From contig JBGAVG010000004.1 in assembly GCA_044228245.1 (NCBI GenBank), positions 1 through 64,000 on the forward strand: DNA of 64,000 nt, in the 5' to 3' direction. Positions 52,532 to 60,015 of the stretch are shown piece after piece; position 1 is the stretch's first letter, and every line of letters begins with the position of its first letter. The stretch comes from Methylotenera_A sp044228245. GTDB taxonomy: Bacteria; Pseudomonadota; Gammaproteobacteria; Burkholderiales; Methylophilaceae. The position numbers were made by a program, and so were the translations under genes. The notes under the pieces were generated by a model. That model made no database searches, was not told where the DNA came from, and worked only from the letters and a program-made list of their open reading frames with translations.

Positions 52532-53617
52532 TTAAACATTAAACCTAAAGTGCATCACGTCGCCATCTTGCACAATATATTCTTTGCCTTCCAGCCGCAT
52601 TTTGCCGGCTTCTTTACTACCTTGCTCACCTTTGTTTTTCACGTATTCGTCATAGGCAATCACTTCGGCGCGAATAAAGCCGCGCTCAAAATCGGTGTGG
52701 ATGACGCCTGCGGCCTGCGGTGCGGTGGCGCCTTTTTTCACTGTCCAGGCGCGCACTTCCTGCACGCCAGCGGTAAAGTAGGTCTGCAGCCCAAGCAAGT
52801 CGTAAGCGGCGCGAATCACGCGGTTTAGGCCGGGTTCGTCCTGGCCGAGTTCTGCCAGAAACAGGGCTTTGTCTTCGTCTTCCAGCTCAGAAATTTCGGC
52901 TTCGATTTTAGCGCAAATAGCGACTACAGGCGCATGTTCGGCCTTGCCTAAGGCCACTACTTTATCCAGTAAAGGGTTGTTCTCAAAACCTGTTTCATCC
53001 ACGTTGGCCAGGTACATCACAGGTTTTACGGTAATCAGGCACAGCGGCTTGATGAGCTGCAATTGGTCGGCATCCAGGCCCATCGTACGTACCGGGGCGC
53101 CTGTATCCAGATGTTTTTGAATTTTTTCACACAGAGCGGCCAGAGCAATTGCGTCTTTGTCGCCGGATTTGGCTTTTTTGCTTTCGCGCTGCAGTGTTTT
53201 TTCAACCGTTTCCATATCGGCAAGCGCCAGTTCGGTATTGATGACTTCGATGTCAGAAAGCGGATCTACCTTGCCTGCCACATGCACCACGTTGCTGTCG
53301 TCAAAACAGCGCACTACGTGTGCGATGGCATCGGTTTCGCGGATGTTGGCGAGGAACTTGTTGCCCAGGCCTTCGCCCTTGGATGCGCCTGCGACTAAAC
53401 CCGCAATATCGACAAACTCTACAATCGCCGGCTGCACGCGCTGCGGTTTTACAATATCAATCAGCGGCTGCATGCGCTTGTCTGGCACTTCTACAATGCC
53501 GACGTTAGGCTCAATGGTGCAAAACGGATAATTCTCTGCCGCGATGCCTGCCTTGGTGATTGCATTGAAAAGTGTAGATTTACCTACGTTCGGAAGTCCA
53601 ACTATGCCGCATTGCAT
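52532..53617 (-). CDS. ychF: Ribosome-associated ATPase YchF (OLA1 family)
   Basis: 361 residues. GTPase-fold P-loop GLPNVGKSTLFNAIT, the DIAGLVAGASKGEGLGNKFL switch, and a base-recognition motif NVDE in place of NKxD (ATP preference). A TGS domain closes the protein (GVIHTDFERGFIRAEVI). It follows pth by 17 bases, the usual pairing. Confidence 0.97.
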   Translation of the reverse strand: MQCGIVGLPNVGKSTLFNAITKAGIAAENYPFCTIEPNVGIVEVPDKRMQPLIDIVKPQRVQPAIVEFVDIAGLVAGASKGEGLGNKFLANIRETDAIAHVVRCFDDSNVVHVAGKVDPLSDIEVINTELALADMETVEKTLQRESKKAKSGDKDAIALAALCEKIQKHLDTGAPVRTMGLDADQLQLIKPLCLITVKPVMYLANVDETGFENNPLLDKVVALGKAEHAPVVAICAKIEAEISELEDEDKALFLAELGQDEPGLNRVIRAAYDLLGLQTYFTAGVQEVRAWTVKKGATAPQAAGVIHTDFERGFIRAEVIAYDEYVKNKGEQGSKEAGKMRLEGKEYIVQDGDVMHFRFNV

Positions 53618-53634
53618 CTAAATTCTCTCTTCAG

Positions 53635-54201
53635 TTATTTGGTGTGTAATTTTAACATGGCGCCTTCAAAATCGCCTGCAAGCATTAAATTCACTACGCC
53701 AGAAGCCGCATGGATACTGGCTTCCAGAGCATCATTTTCTTGCTTTGTAGGCGCTTTTAACACGTAATTCACCACTTCGTTCTTATTGCCCGGGTGGTCG
53801 ATGCCGATGCGCAAGCGCCAATAATCCGCCGTGCCCAGCGCGGCATGAATGCTTTTTAAGCCGTTGTGTCCACCATGCCCGCCGCCAAACTTGAGCTTGG
53901 CGGTACCGGCAGGCAAATCTAGTTCATCGTGAATCACCAAAATCTCAGCCGGCGTGATTTTGTAGTAATTGGCAAGCGCCGCCACAGCTTTGCCGCTGGC
54001 GTTCATAAAAGTAGTGGGCTTGAGCAGCCACACATCCTGATTGAGCTTGCCGACCATGCCAAAAAACTTGGCGTCCAGCGTTAGCTTGCTATTAGTCTGC
54101 GCAGCGATTTCATCAATAAACCAAAAGCCCGCATTGTGGCGCGTGGCTTCGTATTTGTCGCCAGGGTTGCCCAGGCCAACCAATAATTTAATGCCGTTCA
54201 T
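53635..54201 (-). CDS. pth: Peptidyl-tRNA hydrolase Pth
   Basis: 188 residues from the ATG at 54201; the frame extends ten codons upstream into the rplY terminator. Catalytic His in YEATRHNAGFWF, the LLKPTTFMNASGKAV segment, HDELDLPAG and FGGGHGGHNGLKSI are all present. It recycles stalled peptidyl-tRNA. Near the C-terminus EASIHAAS is encoded by a one-mismatch copy of the dispersed 14-base word. Confidence 0.97.
   Translation of the reverse strand: MNGIKLLVGLGNPGDKYEATRHNAGFWFIDEIAAQTNSKLTLDAKFFGMVGKLNQDVWLLKPTTFMNASGKAVAALANYYKITPAEILVIHDELDLPAGTAKLKFGGGHGGHNGLKSIHAALGTADYWRLRIGIDHPGNKNEVVNYVLKAPTKQENDALEASIHAASGVVNLMLAGDFEGAMLKLHTK
53706..53719 (+). repeat. Near-copy of dispersed word (CCGCATGGATACTG), inside pth
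   Basis: Differs from CCGCATGGATATTG by one base; on the coding strand it spells SIHA. Confidence 0.45.
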
Positions 54202-54229
54202 GGTGGTTAGTATAAATAAAAAAACGCGC

Positions 54230-54264
54230 ACTTAATTTTTAAGCGCGCGTTTTTAATAGCAATT
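54230..54264 (-). terminator. Terminator after rplY
   Basis: About 15-bp stem (AAAAACGCGC core) with one mismatch, a short T loop and a T-run on the minus strand, placed between the rplY stop and the pth start. Confidence 0.75.
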
Positions 54265-54270
54265 GCCGGA

Positions 54271-54900
54271 TTATTCAGCGGCTGCTGCTGGAGTTTCAGC
54301 AGCGCCTTCGGCTGCATCATCAGAAACACCGCCGCGTGTTTTGGCGATGGATGCAACTGCTGCATCGTTACCGTGCGCCAACTGTACAAACTCAACGCCT
54401 TTAGGCAGCTTGATTTGTGACAAATGCACTGAGTGGCCGATTTCCAGATTCGCCAAATCAACTTCAATGAACTCTGGCAAGTCTTTTGGCAAGCAGCTTA
54501 CTTCTGCTTCTGTCAGGACGTGCGCGACGATACCGCCACCCAGTTTAACGCCTGGGGCGATTTCTGCATTCATAAAGTGGAAAGGCACTTTAACGTGGAT
54601 TTTCTCGGTGGCTGAAACACGTTGAAAATCAATGTGTTGAATAGTGTTACGTACTGGGTGCATTTGATAATCACGCAACAACACGCTTTCTTTTTTGCCA
54701 TCCAAAATCAAGTTTAAGATAGACGCGTGAAAAGCTTCATGGCGGAATTGCAAGAACAATTCTTTGTGATTGATTTCAAGGTTAACGGCATCTTTACCGC
54801 CACCATAAACTACACCCGGCACATTGCCAGCGCGACGTAGACGGCGGCTCGCACCCGTACCTTTGACGTCACGTTTGACTGCATTAATTTCGATACTCAT
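54271..54900 (-). CDS. rplY: 50S ribosomal protein L25/general stress protein Ctc
   Basis: 209 residues, the long Ctc form. The N-terminal L25 domain binds 5S rRNA (INAVKRDVKGTGASRRLRRAGNVPGVVYGG), and the C-terminal TL5-like domain follows (VPFHFMNAEIAPGVKLGGGIV). The last 25 residues are Ala-rich. It lies between prs and pth, the standard order. Confidence 0.96.
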   Translation of the reverse strand: MSIEINAVKRDVKGTGASRRLRRAGNVPGVVYGGGKDAVNLEINHKELFLQFRHEAFHASILNLILDGKKESVLLRDYQMHPVRNTIQHIDFQRVSATEKIHVKVPFHFMNAEIAPGVKLGGGIVAHVLTEAEVSCLPKDLPEFIEVDLANLEIGHSVHLSQIKLPKGVEFVQLAHGNDAAVASIAKTRGGVSDDAAEGAAETPAAAAE

Positions 54901-54997
54901 TTTGCTGCTCCTAATTGTGCTGTCTATTTAACAGCGGTACTGCACTAAAATCTGTTTCCCGCGACCAGAAAACAGGGTTAAAAACTTTATTAAATTA

Positions 54998-55948
54998 TCA
55001 ATCTAAAAAGAGTGAGGACACTGAGTCTTCACAGCTAATTCTACGAATGGTTTCTGCCAGCAATTCTGCCGCACTTAATTGACGGATTTTTTTGCAGCTG
55101 GCAGATTCTTTACTGAGCGGAATGGTGTTGGTAACAACCAGTTCATCCAGCTCGGAATTTGCAATGCGTTCAGCCGCATTGCCGGATAACACAGGGTGTG
55201 TGGCGTAAGCCAGCACTCTCTTCGCGCCATGCTCTTTTAATGCCGCTGCGGCTTCGCACAGTGTATTGGCCGTATCGACCATGTCATCCATGATCACGCA
55301 GGTGCGGTCTGCCACTTCGCCAATAATGTTCATCACTTTGGCCACATTGGGTTTTGGGCGGCGTTTGTCGATGATGGCCAGATCAGAGTTCAATTGTTTG
55401 GCAGCCGCGCGTGCGCGCACTACGCCACCCACGTCGGGCGAAACCACCACTAAATCCTGATAGTTTTTCTTGCGTAAGTCATCCAGCAAAATAGGCGTGG
55501 CATAAATGTTGTCTACCGGAATATCAAAGAAGCCTTGAATCTGGTCAGAGTGCAAGTCCATGGTCAGCAGGCGATTAACGCCTACGCTGGTGAGCATATT
55601 GGCGACCACTTTTGCGGTAATGGCCACGCGGGCAGAGCGTGGACGGCGATCTTGCCGCGAATAGCCCAAATAGGGGATAGCCGCTGTGATACGGCCAGCG
55701 GAAGAGCGGCGCAGCGCATCGACCATGACCATCACTTCCATCAAGCTGTCGTTGGTAGGATGGCTGGTGGACTGCAACACGAATACGTCGCGGCCACGCA
55801 CATTCTCAAGCAGCTCAAGCATGACTTCGCCATCGCTGAAACGGCCAACATCGGCGCGGCCAAGCTCAATGCCCAGATGCTTCGCGACTTGCTGCGCCAG
55901 CTCCGGGTTGGCATTGCCTGTAAACACCATCATGCTGCCACTACTCAA
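54998..55948 (-). CDS. prs: Ribose-phosphate pyrophosphokinase Prs
   Basis: 316 residues with a TTG start at 55948, which gives the standard length; an AGGGA site lies about nine bases upstream. An ATG five codons in is the alternative. Motifs: MVFTGNANPELAQQVAKHLG, RQDRRPRSARVAITAKVVANML, and the PRPP-binding CVIMDDMVDTANTLCEAA. It makes PRPP for nucleotide, histidine and tryptophan synthesis. Confidence 0.96.
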   Translation of the reverse strand: MSSGSMMVFTGNANPELAQQVAKHLGIELGRADVGRFSDGEVMLELLENVRGRDVFVLQSTSHPTNDSLMEVMVMVDALRRSSAGRITAAIPYLGYSRQDRRPRSARVAITAKVVANMLTSVGVNRLLTMDLHSDQIQGFFDIPVDNIYATPILLDDLRKKNYQDLVVVSPDVGGVVRARAAAKQLNSDLAIIDKRRPKPNVAKVMNIIGEVADRTCVIMDDMVDTANTLCEAAAALKEHGAKRVLAYATHPVLSGNAAERIANSELDELVVTNTIPLSKESASCKKIRQLSAAELLAETIRRISCEDSVSSLFLD

Positions 55949-55981
55949 TTTTACTCATCCCTAACACAAGTTAAAAAATAA

Positions 55982-56012
55982 AAGCGTGTAAATCAGTAAA
56001 ATCTACACGCTT
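55982..56012 (-). terminator. Terminator after tRNA-Gln
   Basis: 9-bp stem AAGCGTGTA with its complement and a 13-base loop, followed on the minus strand by T4-A-T6, 21 bases past the tRNA 3' end and just before the prs start. Confidence 0.75.
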
Positions 56013-56032
56013 GTTTTGCTTTTATAAAAATC

Positions 56033-56109
56033 TGGCTGGGGAGGAAGGATTCGAACCTTCGCATGCCGGAATCAAAATCCGGTGCCTTAACCAGCTTGGC
56101 GACTCCCCA
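56033..56109 (-). tRNA. tRNA-Gln (TTG anticodon)
   Basis: 77 bases with encoded CCA. Acceptor TGGGGAG/CTCCCCA starting with the T-A pair typical of bacterial tRNA-Gln; anticodon arm CCGGA-TTTTGAT-TCCGG gives TTG; T arm GAAGG-TTCGAAT-CCTTC. It sits between ispE and prs, its usual place in betaproteobacteria. Confidence 0.96.
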
Positions 56110-56149
56110 ATAAACTTATTTTGCTAATTCCAATAATTTATTTACTAAA

Positions 56150-57001
56150 TTATTCAGCTAAACTAAAGCATGGATGCTTGTTTAAGTCTTTAGCCACAAA
56201 CCCGGCTACATTTGCCGGCTTTTGCGCCAAAATCGCATCTGCTTGCTGTTGTGAATTAACTGCTACAAATACAGATGCACCCGAGCCGCTCATTCGCGCT
56301 GAACCAAACTGGTTAAGCCATTTCAGGGCTGATGCAACTGCAGGAAATTCCTCACATACTACTGTTTCAAGATCGTTTCTAAAAATACTAGAATGTGCGT
56401 CTCTTGAAAAGTCCGCTATTTTCAATGGTTTCGTGTCTCTTGTCAATCGGGAACTGGCAAAAACTTGTGCGGTTGAGACATGAACCGGCGGCGTCAGCAC
56501 CACATAGTATTGTTCTGGGATCTCAATTTTGGTGAGTTGCTCGCCAACGCCCTCTGCCCAGGCATTTTGCCCAAACACAAACACTGGCACATCGGCGCCC
56601 AGCGTCAGGCCGATGCGCATGAGCTGCTCGCGGGTTAAATTGAGCTGCCATACATGATTTAACGCCAGCAGCATGGTTGCGGCATCCGAGCTGCCGCCGC
56701 CCAGGCCACCGCCCATGGGAATGCGCTTCTCAACACTGTATTCCGCCCCCAGCGTGCAGCCGGTCTCGCGCTGCAGAGCGCTGGCCGCCAGGGCGCATAA
56801 ATCCTGGCTTGCAGGCACGTTATTTATTTCGTTGAGGCGCTTGATTTCGCCTGTTGTTGTGGGTTTCAGGTAAATCGTGTCGTAATAATCCAGCAGCTGG
56901 AACACGCTTTGCAGCGTATGGTAACCATCGGCACGTCGACCGGTGATGTGCAGAAACAGGTTGATTTTTGCGGGTGCCAGAAATGATTGAAAGTTTTGCA
57001 T
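56150..57001 (-). CDS. ispE: 4-diphosphocytidyl-2-C-methyl-D-erythritol kinase IspE
   Basis: 283 residues from MQNFQSFLAPAKINLFLHITG; the frame runs three codons further. GHMP kinase of the MEP isoprenoid path, ATP loop PMGGGLGGGSSDAATMLL and C-terminal ARMSGSGASVFVAV intact. GC differs sharply within the gene: the line at 56701 is 65% GC and the line at 56341 is 35%, with the change near 56470. The C-terminal third therefore looks imported by recombination, yet the protein is full length. Confidence 0.95.
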   Translation of the reverse strand: MQNFQSFLAPAKINLFLHITGRRADGYHTLQSVFQLLDYYDTIYLKPTTTGEIKRLNEINNVPASQDLCALAASALQRETGCTLGAEYSVEKRIPMGGGLGGGSSDAATMLLALNHVWQLNLTREQLMRIGLTLGADVPVFVFGQNAWAEGVGEQLTKIEIPEQYYVVLTPPVHVSTAQVFASSRLTRDTKPLKIADFSRDAHSSIFRNDLETVVCEEFPAVASALKWLNQFGSARMSGSGASVFVAVNSQQQADAILAQKPANVAGFVAKDLNKHPCFSLAE

Positions 57002-57067
57002 ACACGCCATTTTAGCGCATGTGCATCCGTAGCCAGAAGGTTGGCTTAAATTAATCTTTTATTTGGT

Positions 57068-58336
57068 TTACTCCACAATCACTCGACTGTTCAATGCTTG
57101 TACCGGGCGGTTGTTATGGTGTTTCACCGCGCGCTCAAAAGCCTCTATTTGCGCTTTGGATGCCGTCATGGGGGTTTTCATCAATAACCAGCGCACACCT
57201 TCGCTGCATGGCGGTGTGGTGAGTGAGCCGCTAAATCGATAATAAGCGCGGTTTTCCGGAATGAGTTCGCTTGGAATCACCCTGCTCTTTAGCGAAACCG
57301 GCGTACCTTCTTTGTCAGGCAGTTGCGACCAGAGTTTTTCCAGGCTCGGGTTGGCTTCGCCTTCCTTGAACATGACGCCGATCACAGTAAGGTTTCCTTT
57401 GGAGTCGGCATGTACAAAATGTGCTTCTAATGGGAAGGATTTGCCGTTGATGGTATTTTCGCTGGGTGCGTGAAAATGCACCTGCTTCATCTGGTAAGGC
57501 GCGCTATCTAGCACCAGCATGTTGCCCTGCTTAAAGTTCACCTGCACGGTATGGCCGTTATTGACAATATCCTTTGCAGGAAATTTCTGTATTCCTCTAA
57601 GCGGTTTTAACGATGTGCGCATCGTATTCTCAATGTTGATAGGGGACTGGTTGCGCCCGGTTTCACATGTAGCGAACTCCGGACTGAGCTTGGCCCAATT
57701 GTCAGGTCCTTGTTTCCCTTCATAGGCCCAATGGACTTTATGGGCTTGTGCGTTGGCGGCACCTTGTTTATCTGGTTGTGCAACTGATGCGGCAACAGGT
57801 TTAGCCGCTGGTTCAGGTTTCTCTGCGACGGTTTCGGCTTTTGTTTCTGCCTTTTCGTTTTCACTCTTTTCGGGTTTGGCTACAGGCGTATTTGTTTTTT
57901 CTGCGACGGACTTGGACTCTGCAGGTGTGGAAGCCAGTTTGTTTGCGAGGCACACATGGCGCATGGCGATGTCGACGTCGGATTCCGGCACAGGCTCGAT
58001 AAACTCGGCATTTTTAGGGTCAACGCCTGCGGAGAATACAAGCGTATGATCCAGGTATTGAAACACCTGTGACGTAGCAGATTTTTGGGTGTTGCAATCA
58101 AAAAACCACAGTAGCTTTGAAAGGTTGTATTCTGTGCCCACTGTTTCCAGGTTTTTTTGTGGTGTTTTGTAGTCAATCTTTACCCAGGCCTTTTTAAATG
58201 TATCCTGTTGCAGCACGGACAGCTTATCCAGCATGAGTTTTGAGTTGCCATTTTCATTCAGTTTTACCCAGATAGCCGCGTGACCATTGCTGCTGAAGTT
58301 GATGGATAACATTAAAAATATAATGACTTTTTTCAT
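57068..58336 (-). CDS. Surface-adhesin-E-like domain fused to alpha-carbonic anhydrase
   Basis: 422 residues from the ATG at 58336. A signal peptide (cleavage after GHA) is followed by about 110 residues like the surface-adhesin protein E domain (AIWVKLNENGNSKLMLDKLSV...VDYKT-type, WFFDCNTQ, ending at a Cys near 130), a 65-residue Glu/Lys/Ala/Pro linker, then a full alpha-carbonic anhydrase from HWAYEGKQGPDNW. Zinc ligands HFH (QVHFHAPSEN) and His in EAHFVH are present, as is SGSLTTPPCSEGVRW. It should hydrate CO2 in the periplasm or at the cell surface. It lies between ispE and lolB, which are normally adjacent. Confidence 0.85.
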   Translation of the reverse strand: MKKVIIFLMLSINFSSNGHAAIWVKLNENGNSKLMLDKLSVLQQDTFKKAWVKIDYKTPQKNLETVGTEYNLSKLLWFFDCNTQKSATSQVFQYLDHTLVFSAGVDPKNAEFIEPVPESDVDIAMRHVCLANKLASTPAESKSVAEKTNTPVAKPEKSENEKAETKAETVAEKPEPAAKPVAASVAQPDKQGAANAQAHKVHWAYEGKQGPDNWAKLSPEFATCETGRNQSPINIENTMRTSLKPLRGIQKFPAKDIVNNGHTVQVNFKQGNMLVLDSAPYQMKQVHFHAPSENTINGKSFPLEAHFVHADSKGNLTVIGVMFKEGEANPSLEKLWSQLPDKEGTPVSLKSRVIPSELIPENRAYYRFSGSLTTPPCSEGVRWLLMKTPMTASKAQIEAFERAVKHHNNRPVQALNSRVIVE

Positions 58337-58482
58337 GCTGCTTGCGTCCACATGTAACCAGCATAAATTATGCGCAAGTACCGGTGTTCTTTAATGCGGA
58401 AGCAGAGGTGGAATTAGGCGTTAATTCCAGGTTTCAGGTGTGCCGAAGGAGGCTGCAGAGCAAATGGCAGAGGTGTCAAAAG

Positions 58483-59319
58483 CTAGAACAGCGCACGCTC
58501 CCTAAGCCATTTGGTAGCAATCCATTTTTCGCCAGCTAACACAGGCATGCCTGCGTGCAAGGTTTGGGGATAGGGCTCGCCATGCGGGGCGATGCTTTCA
58601 AAATACAGGGCAAAGCCTTTTTTGGCTGTGATGGTGAGTCCTAGATTGGGTAAATCCGTGCTGCCACCCTGCGTCGGCGTATTGAGATACATCACTAGCG
58701 TGGCCAGCCGCTGCCCCGCGTGCGCAAGCGCCGACTGGCTACCGGCCTCTTCAGGCGGGAAATAATCATAATGCGGACGATACTCTCCACCTACGCCGTA
58801 ATGCAGTATCTGAATCGCTTCCTGTTGGTTCACCGGAAAGCCGAATAACTTGTTTATCCGGTTCTCAATTTCAATTACAACCTCATTGCTTTGATGCTCG
58901 AAATGCGTACCGCGCGAGATGCGTTCCGGGTGCTTTACAAACTCACCGGTTTGCGGGTCCACCACGGTGGAATCCTGCATTTTTGCTAGCGACAGCGCAA
59001 TCAGTGCATCGCACTCGGCATCGCTTAAGAAATTCTCAAACACCATCAGCCTTGGTGTGGCAAGTGCGATAACGGGTTTTATTGTGGCTGTATCTTCCCG
59101 TTGCTGTGCGATTTTTTGCCACGCAACGGTTACCTGTAAACCGGGCATAGAAGAATCTGCAATCAAGCCAGCTTCTTCAAAGGCTTTCACTACCAGGCTG
59201 TGTGCGTTTACGGCAGGGTGACCGGCTTGTTGCAGCGCCTCGATCATCGATTCCAGGCTGCAGCCCCTGGCTATCTGCGATTCCAGCCAGTCATTTAGGG
59301 AGTCTTGAACTTGTTTCAT
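58483..59319 (-). CDS. 2-oxoglutarate/Fe(II) dioxygenase, prolyl 4-hydroxylase type
   Basis: 278 residues. The N-terminal 60 form a small helical part; the double-stranded beta helix has iron ligands His183, Asp185 (RPHYDYF) and His255 (TLHAGMPV) and the 2-oxoglutarate lysine 265 (GEKWIATKW). The layout FENFLSDAECDALI at the start of the catalytic domain is typical of P4H-like enzymes. Its protein or peptide substrate is unknown. With the carbonic anhydrase gene it separates ispE from lolB. Confidence 0.9.
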   Translation of the reverse strand: MKQVQDSLNDWLESQIARGCSLESMIEALQQAGHPAVNAHSLVVKAFEEAGLIADSSMPGLQVTVAWQKIAQQREDTATIKPVIALATPRLMVFENFLSDAECDALIALSLAKMQDSTVVDPQTGEFVKHPERISRGTHFEHQSNEVVIEIENRINKLFGFPVNQQEAIQILHYGVGGEYRPHYDYFPPEEAGSQSALAHAGQRLATLVMYLNTPTQGGSTDLPNLGLTITAKKGFALYFESIAPHGEPYPQTLHAGMPVLAGEKWIATKWLRERALF

Positions 59320-59363
59320 CCTGATTCAGTACCTTTATACCGGTAGCTTCATGTTCCTGAGCG

Positions 59364-59981
59364 CTAATTTCCAGCGCTAATCCATTTTTCCACCAGTAAT
59401 TTTATATTCACTTTTTCGCTTTTAAGTATAATTTTTCCGGGCAAAAAGTAGCCGCTGTTTTCAGCATAATTTTGATATTCAATATCCCAGCCGTCCTGTT
59501 TCAGCGTAGTAAACTGACCTTGTTCATTCCATGTGGCCGCGTCTATTTTGCTGGCTGTCGGCTTGCCTAACGCCCAGTCGCTAAGTCCTTCCAGAGGCAG
59601 GCGCCAGCCTAGCATGGCTTCGGTGAGGCTTTCAGCATCCTTTGCAGTGGTAGAGCGGCCATCTTGCGTGGTGAGCATAACGCCACCGGGACTTTTGATG
59701 ATGTTGGCGACTTTGCCGCCCACGGGTGAATATACATCAATATTATCTTCGGCAGTTTGATGCTGCCAATCGATGCCGCCTGTAAAGCCGCGCGGGTTGG
59801 TGACTACGCCTAAACGGCCTTTGAGCGAGAATGTTTTGATGCTGGCAAGCGTGGCGAGATGCTGTTGATTGATGCTTGATGTCGTAGACGGCTGAGGCGG
59901 CGGGGGTAGGGTCGCACAGCCCGCTATGCCCAATATTAACGGAACAATGGCTGAAAATAAGATATTGCGACTAAGCAGCAA
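59364..59981 (-). CDS. lolB: Outer-membrane lipoprotein LolB
   Basis: 205 residues. Signal peptide with lipobox (IAGC), a Pro-rich linker and the LolB fold (FSLKGRLGVVTNPRGFTGGIDWQHQ...LTEAMLGWRLPLEGLSDWALG). It receives lipoproteins from LolA and inserts them in the outer membrane. The frame opens with TTG at 59981; no ATG is well placed. It follows the TPR gene by 34 bases, as in related bacteria. Confidence 0.93.
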   Translation of the reverse strand: MLLSRNILFSAIVPLILGIAGCATLPPPPQPSTTSSINQQHLATLASIKTFSLKGRLGVVTNPRGFTGGIDWQHQTAEDNIDVYSPVGGKVANIIKSPGGVMLTTQDGRSTTAKDAESLTEAMLGWRLPLEGLSDWALGKPTASKIDAATWNEQGQFTTLKQDGWDIEYQNYAENSGYFLPGKIILKSEKVNIKLLVEKWISAGN

Positions 59982-60015
59982 ATTTAGACTCTACAAGATA
60001 TAAAACTGGAAAGAT

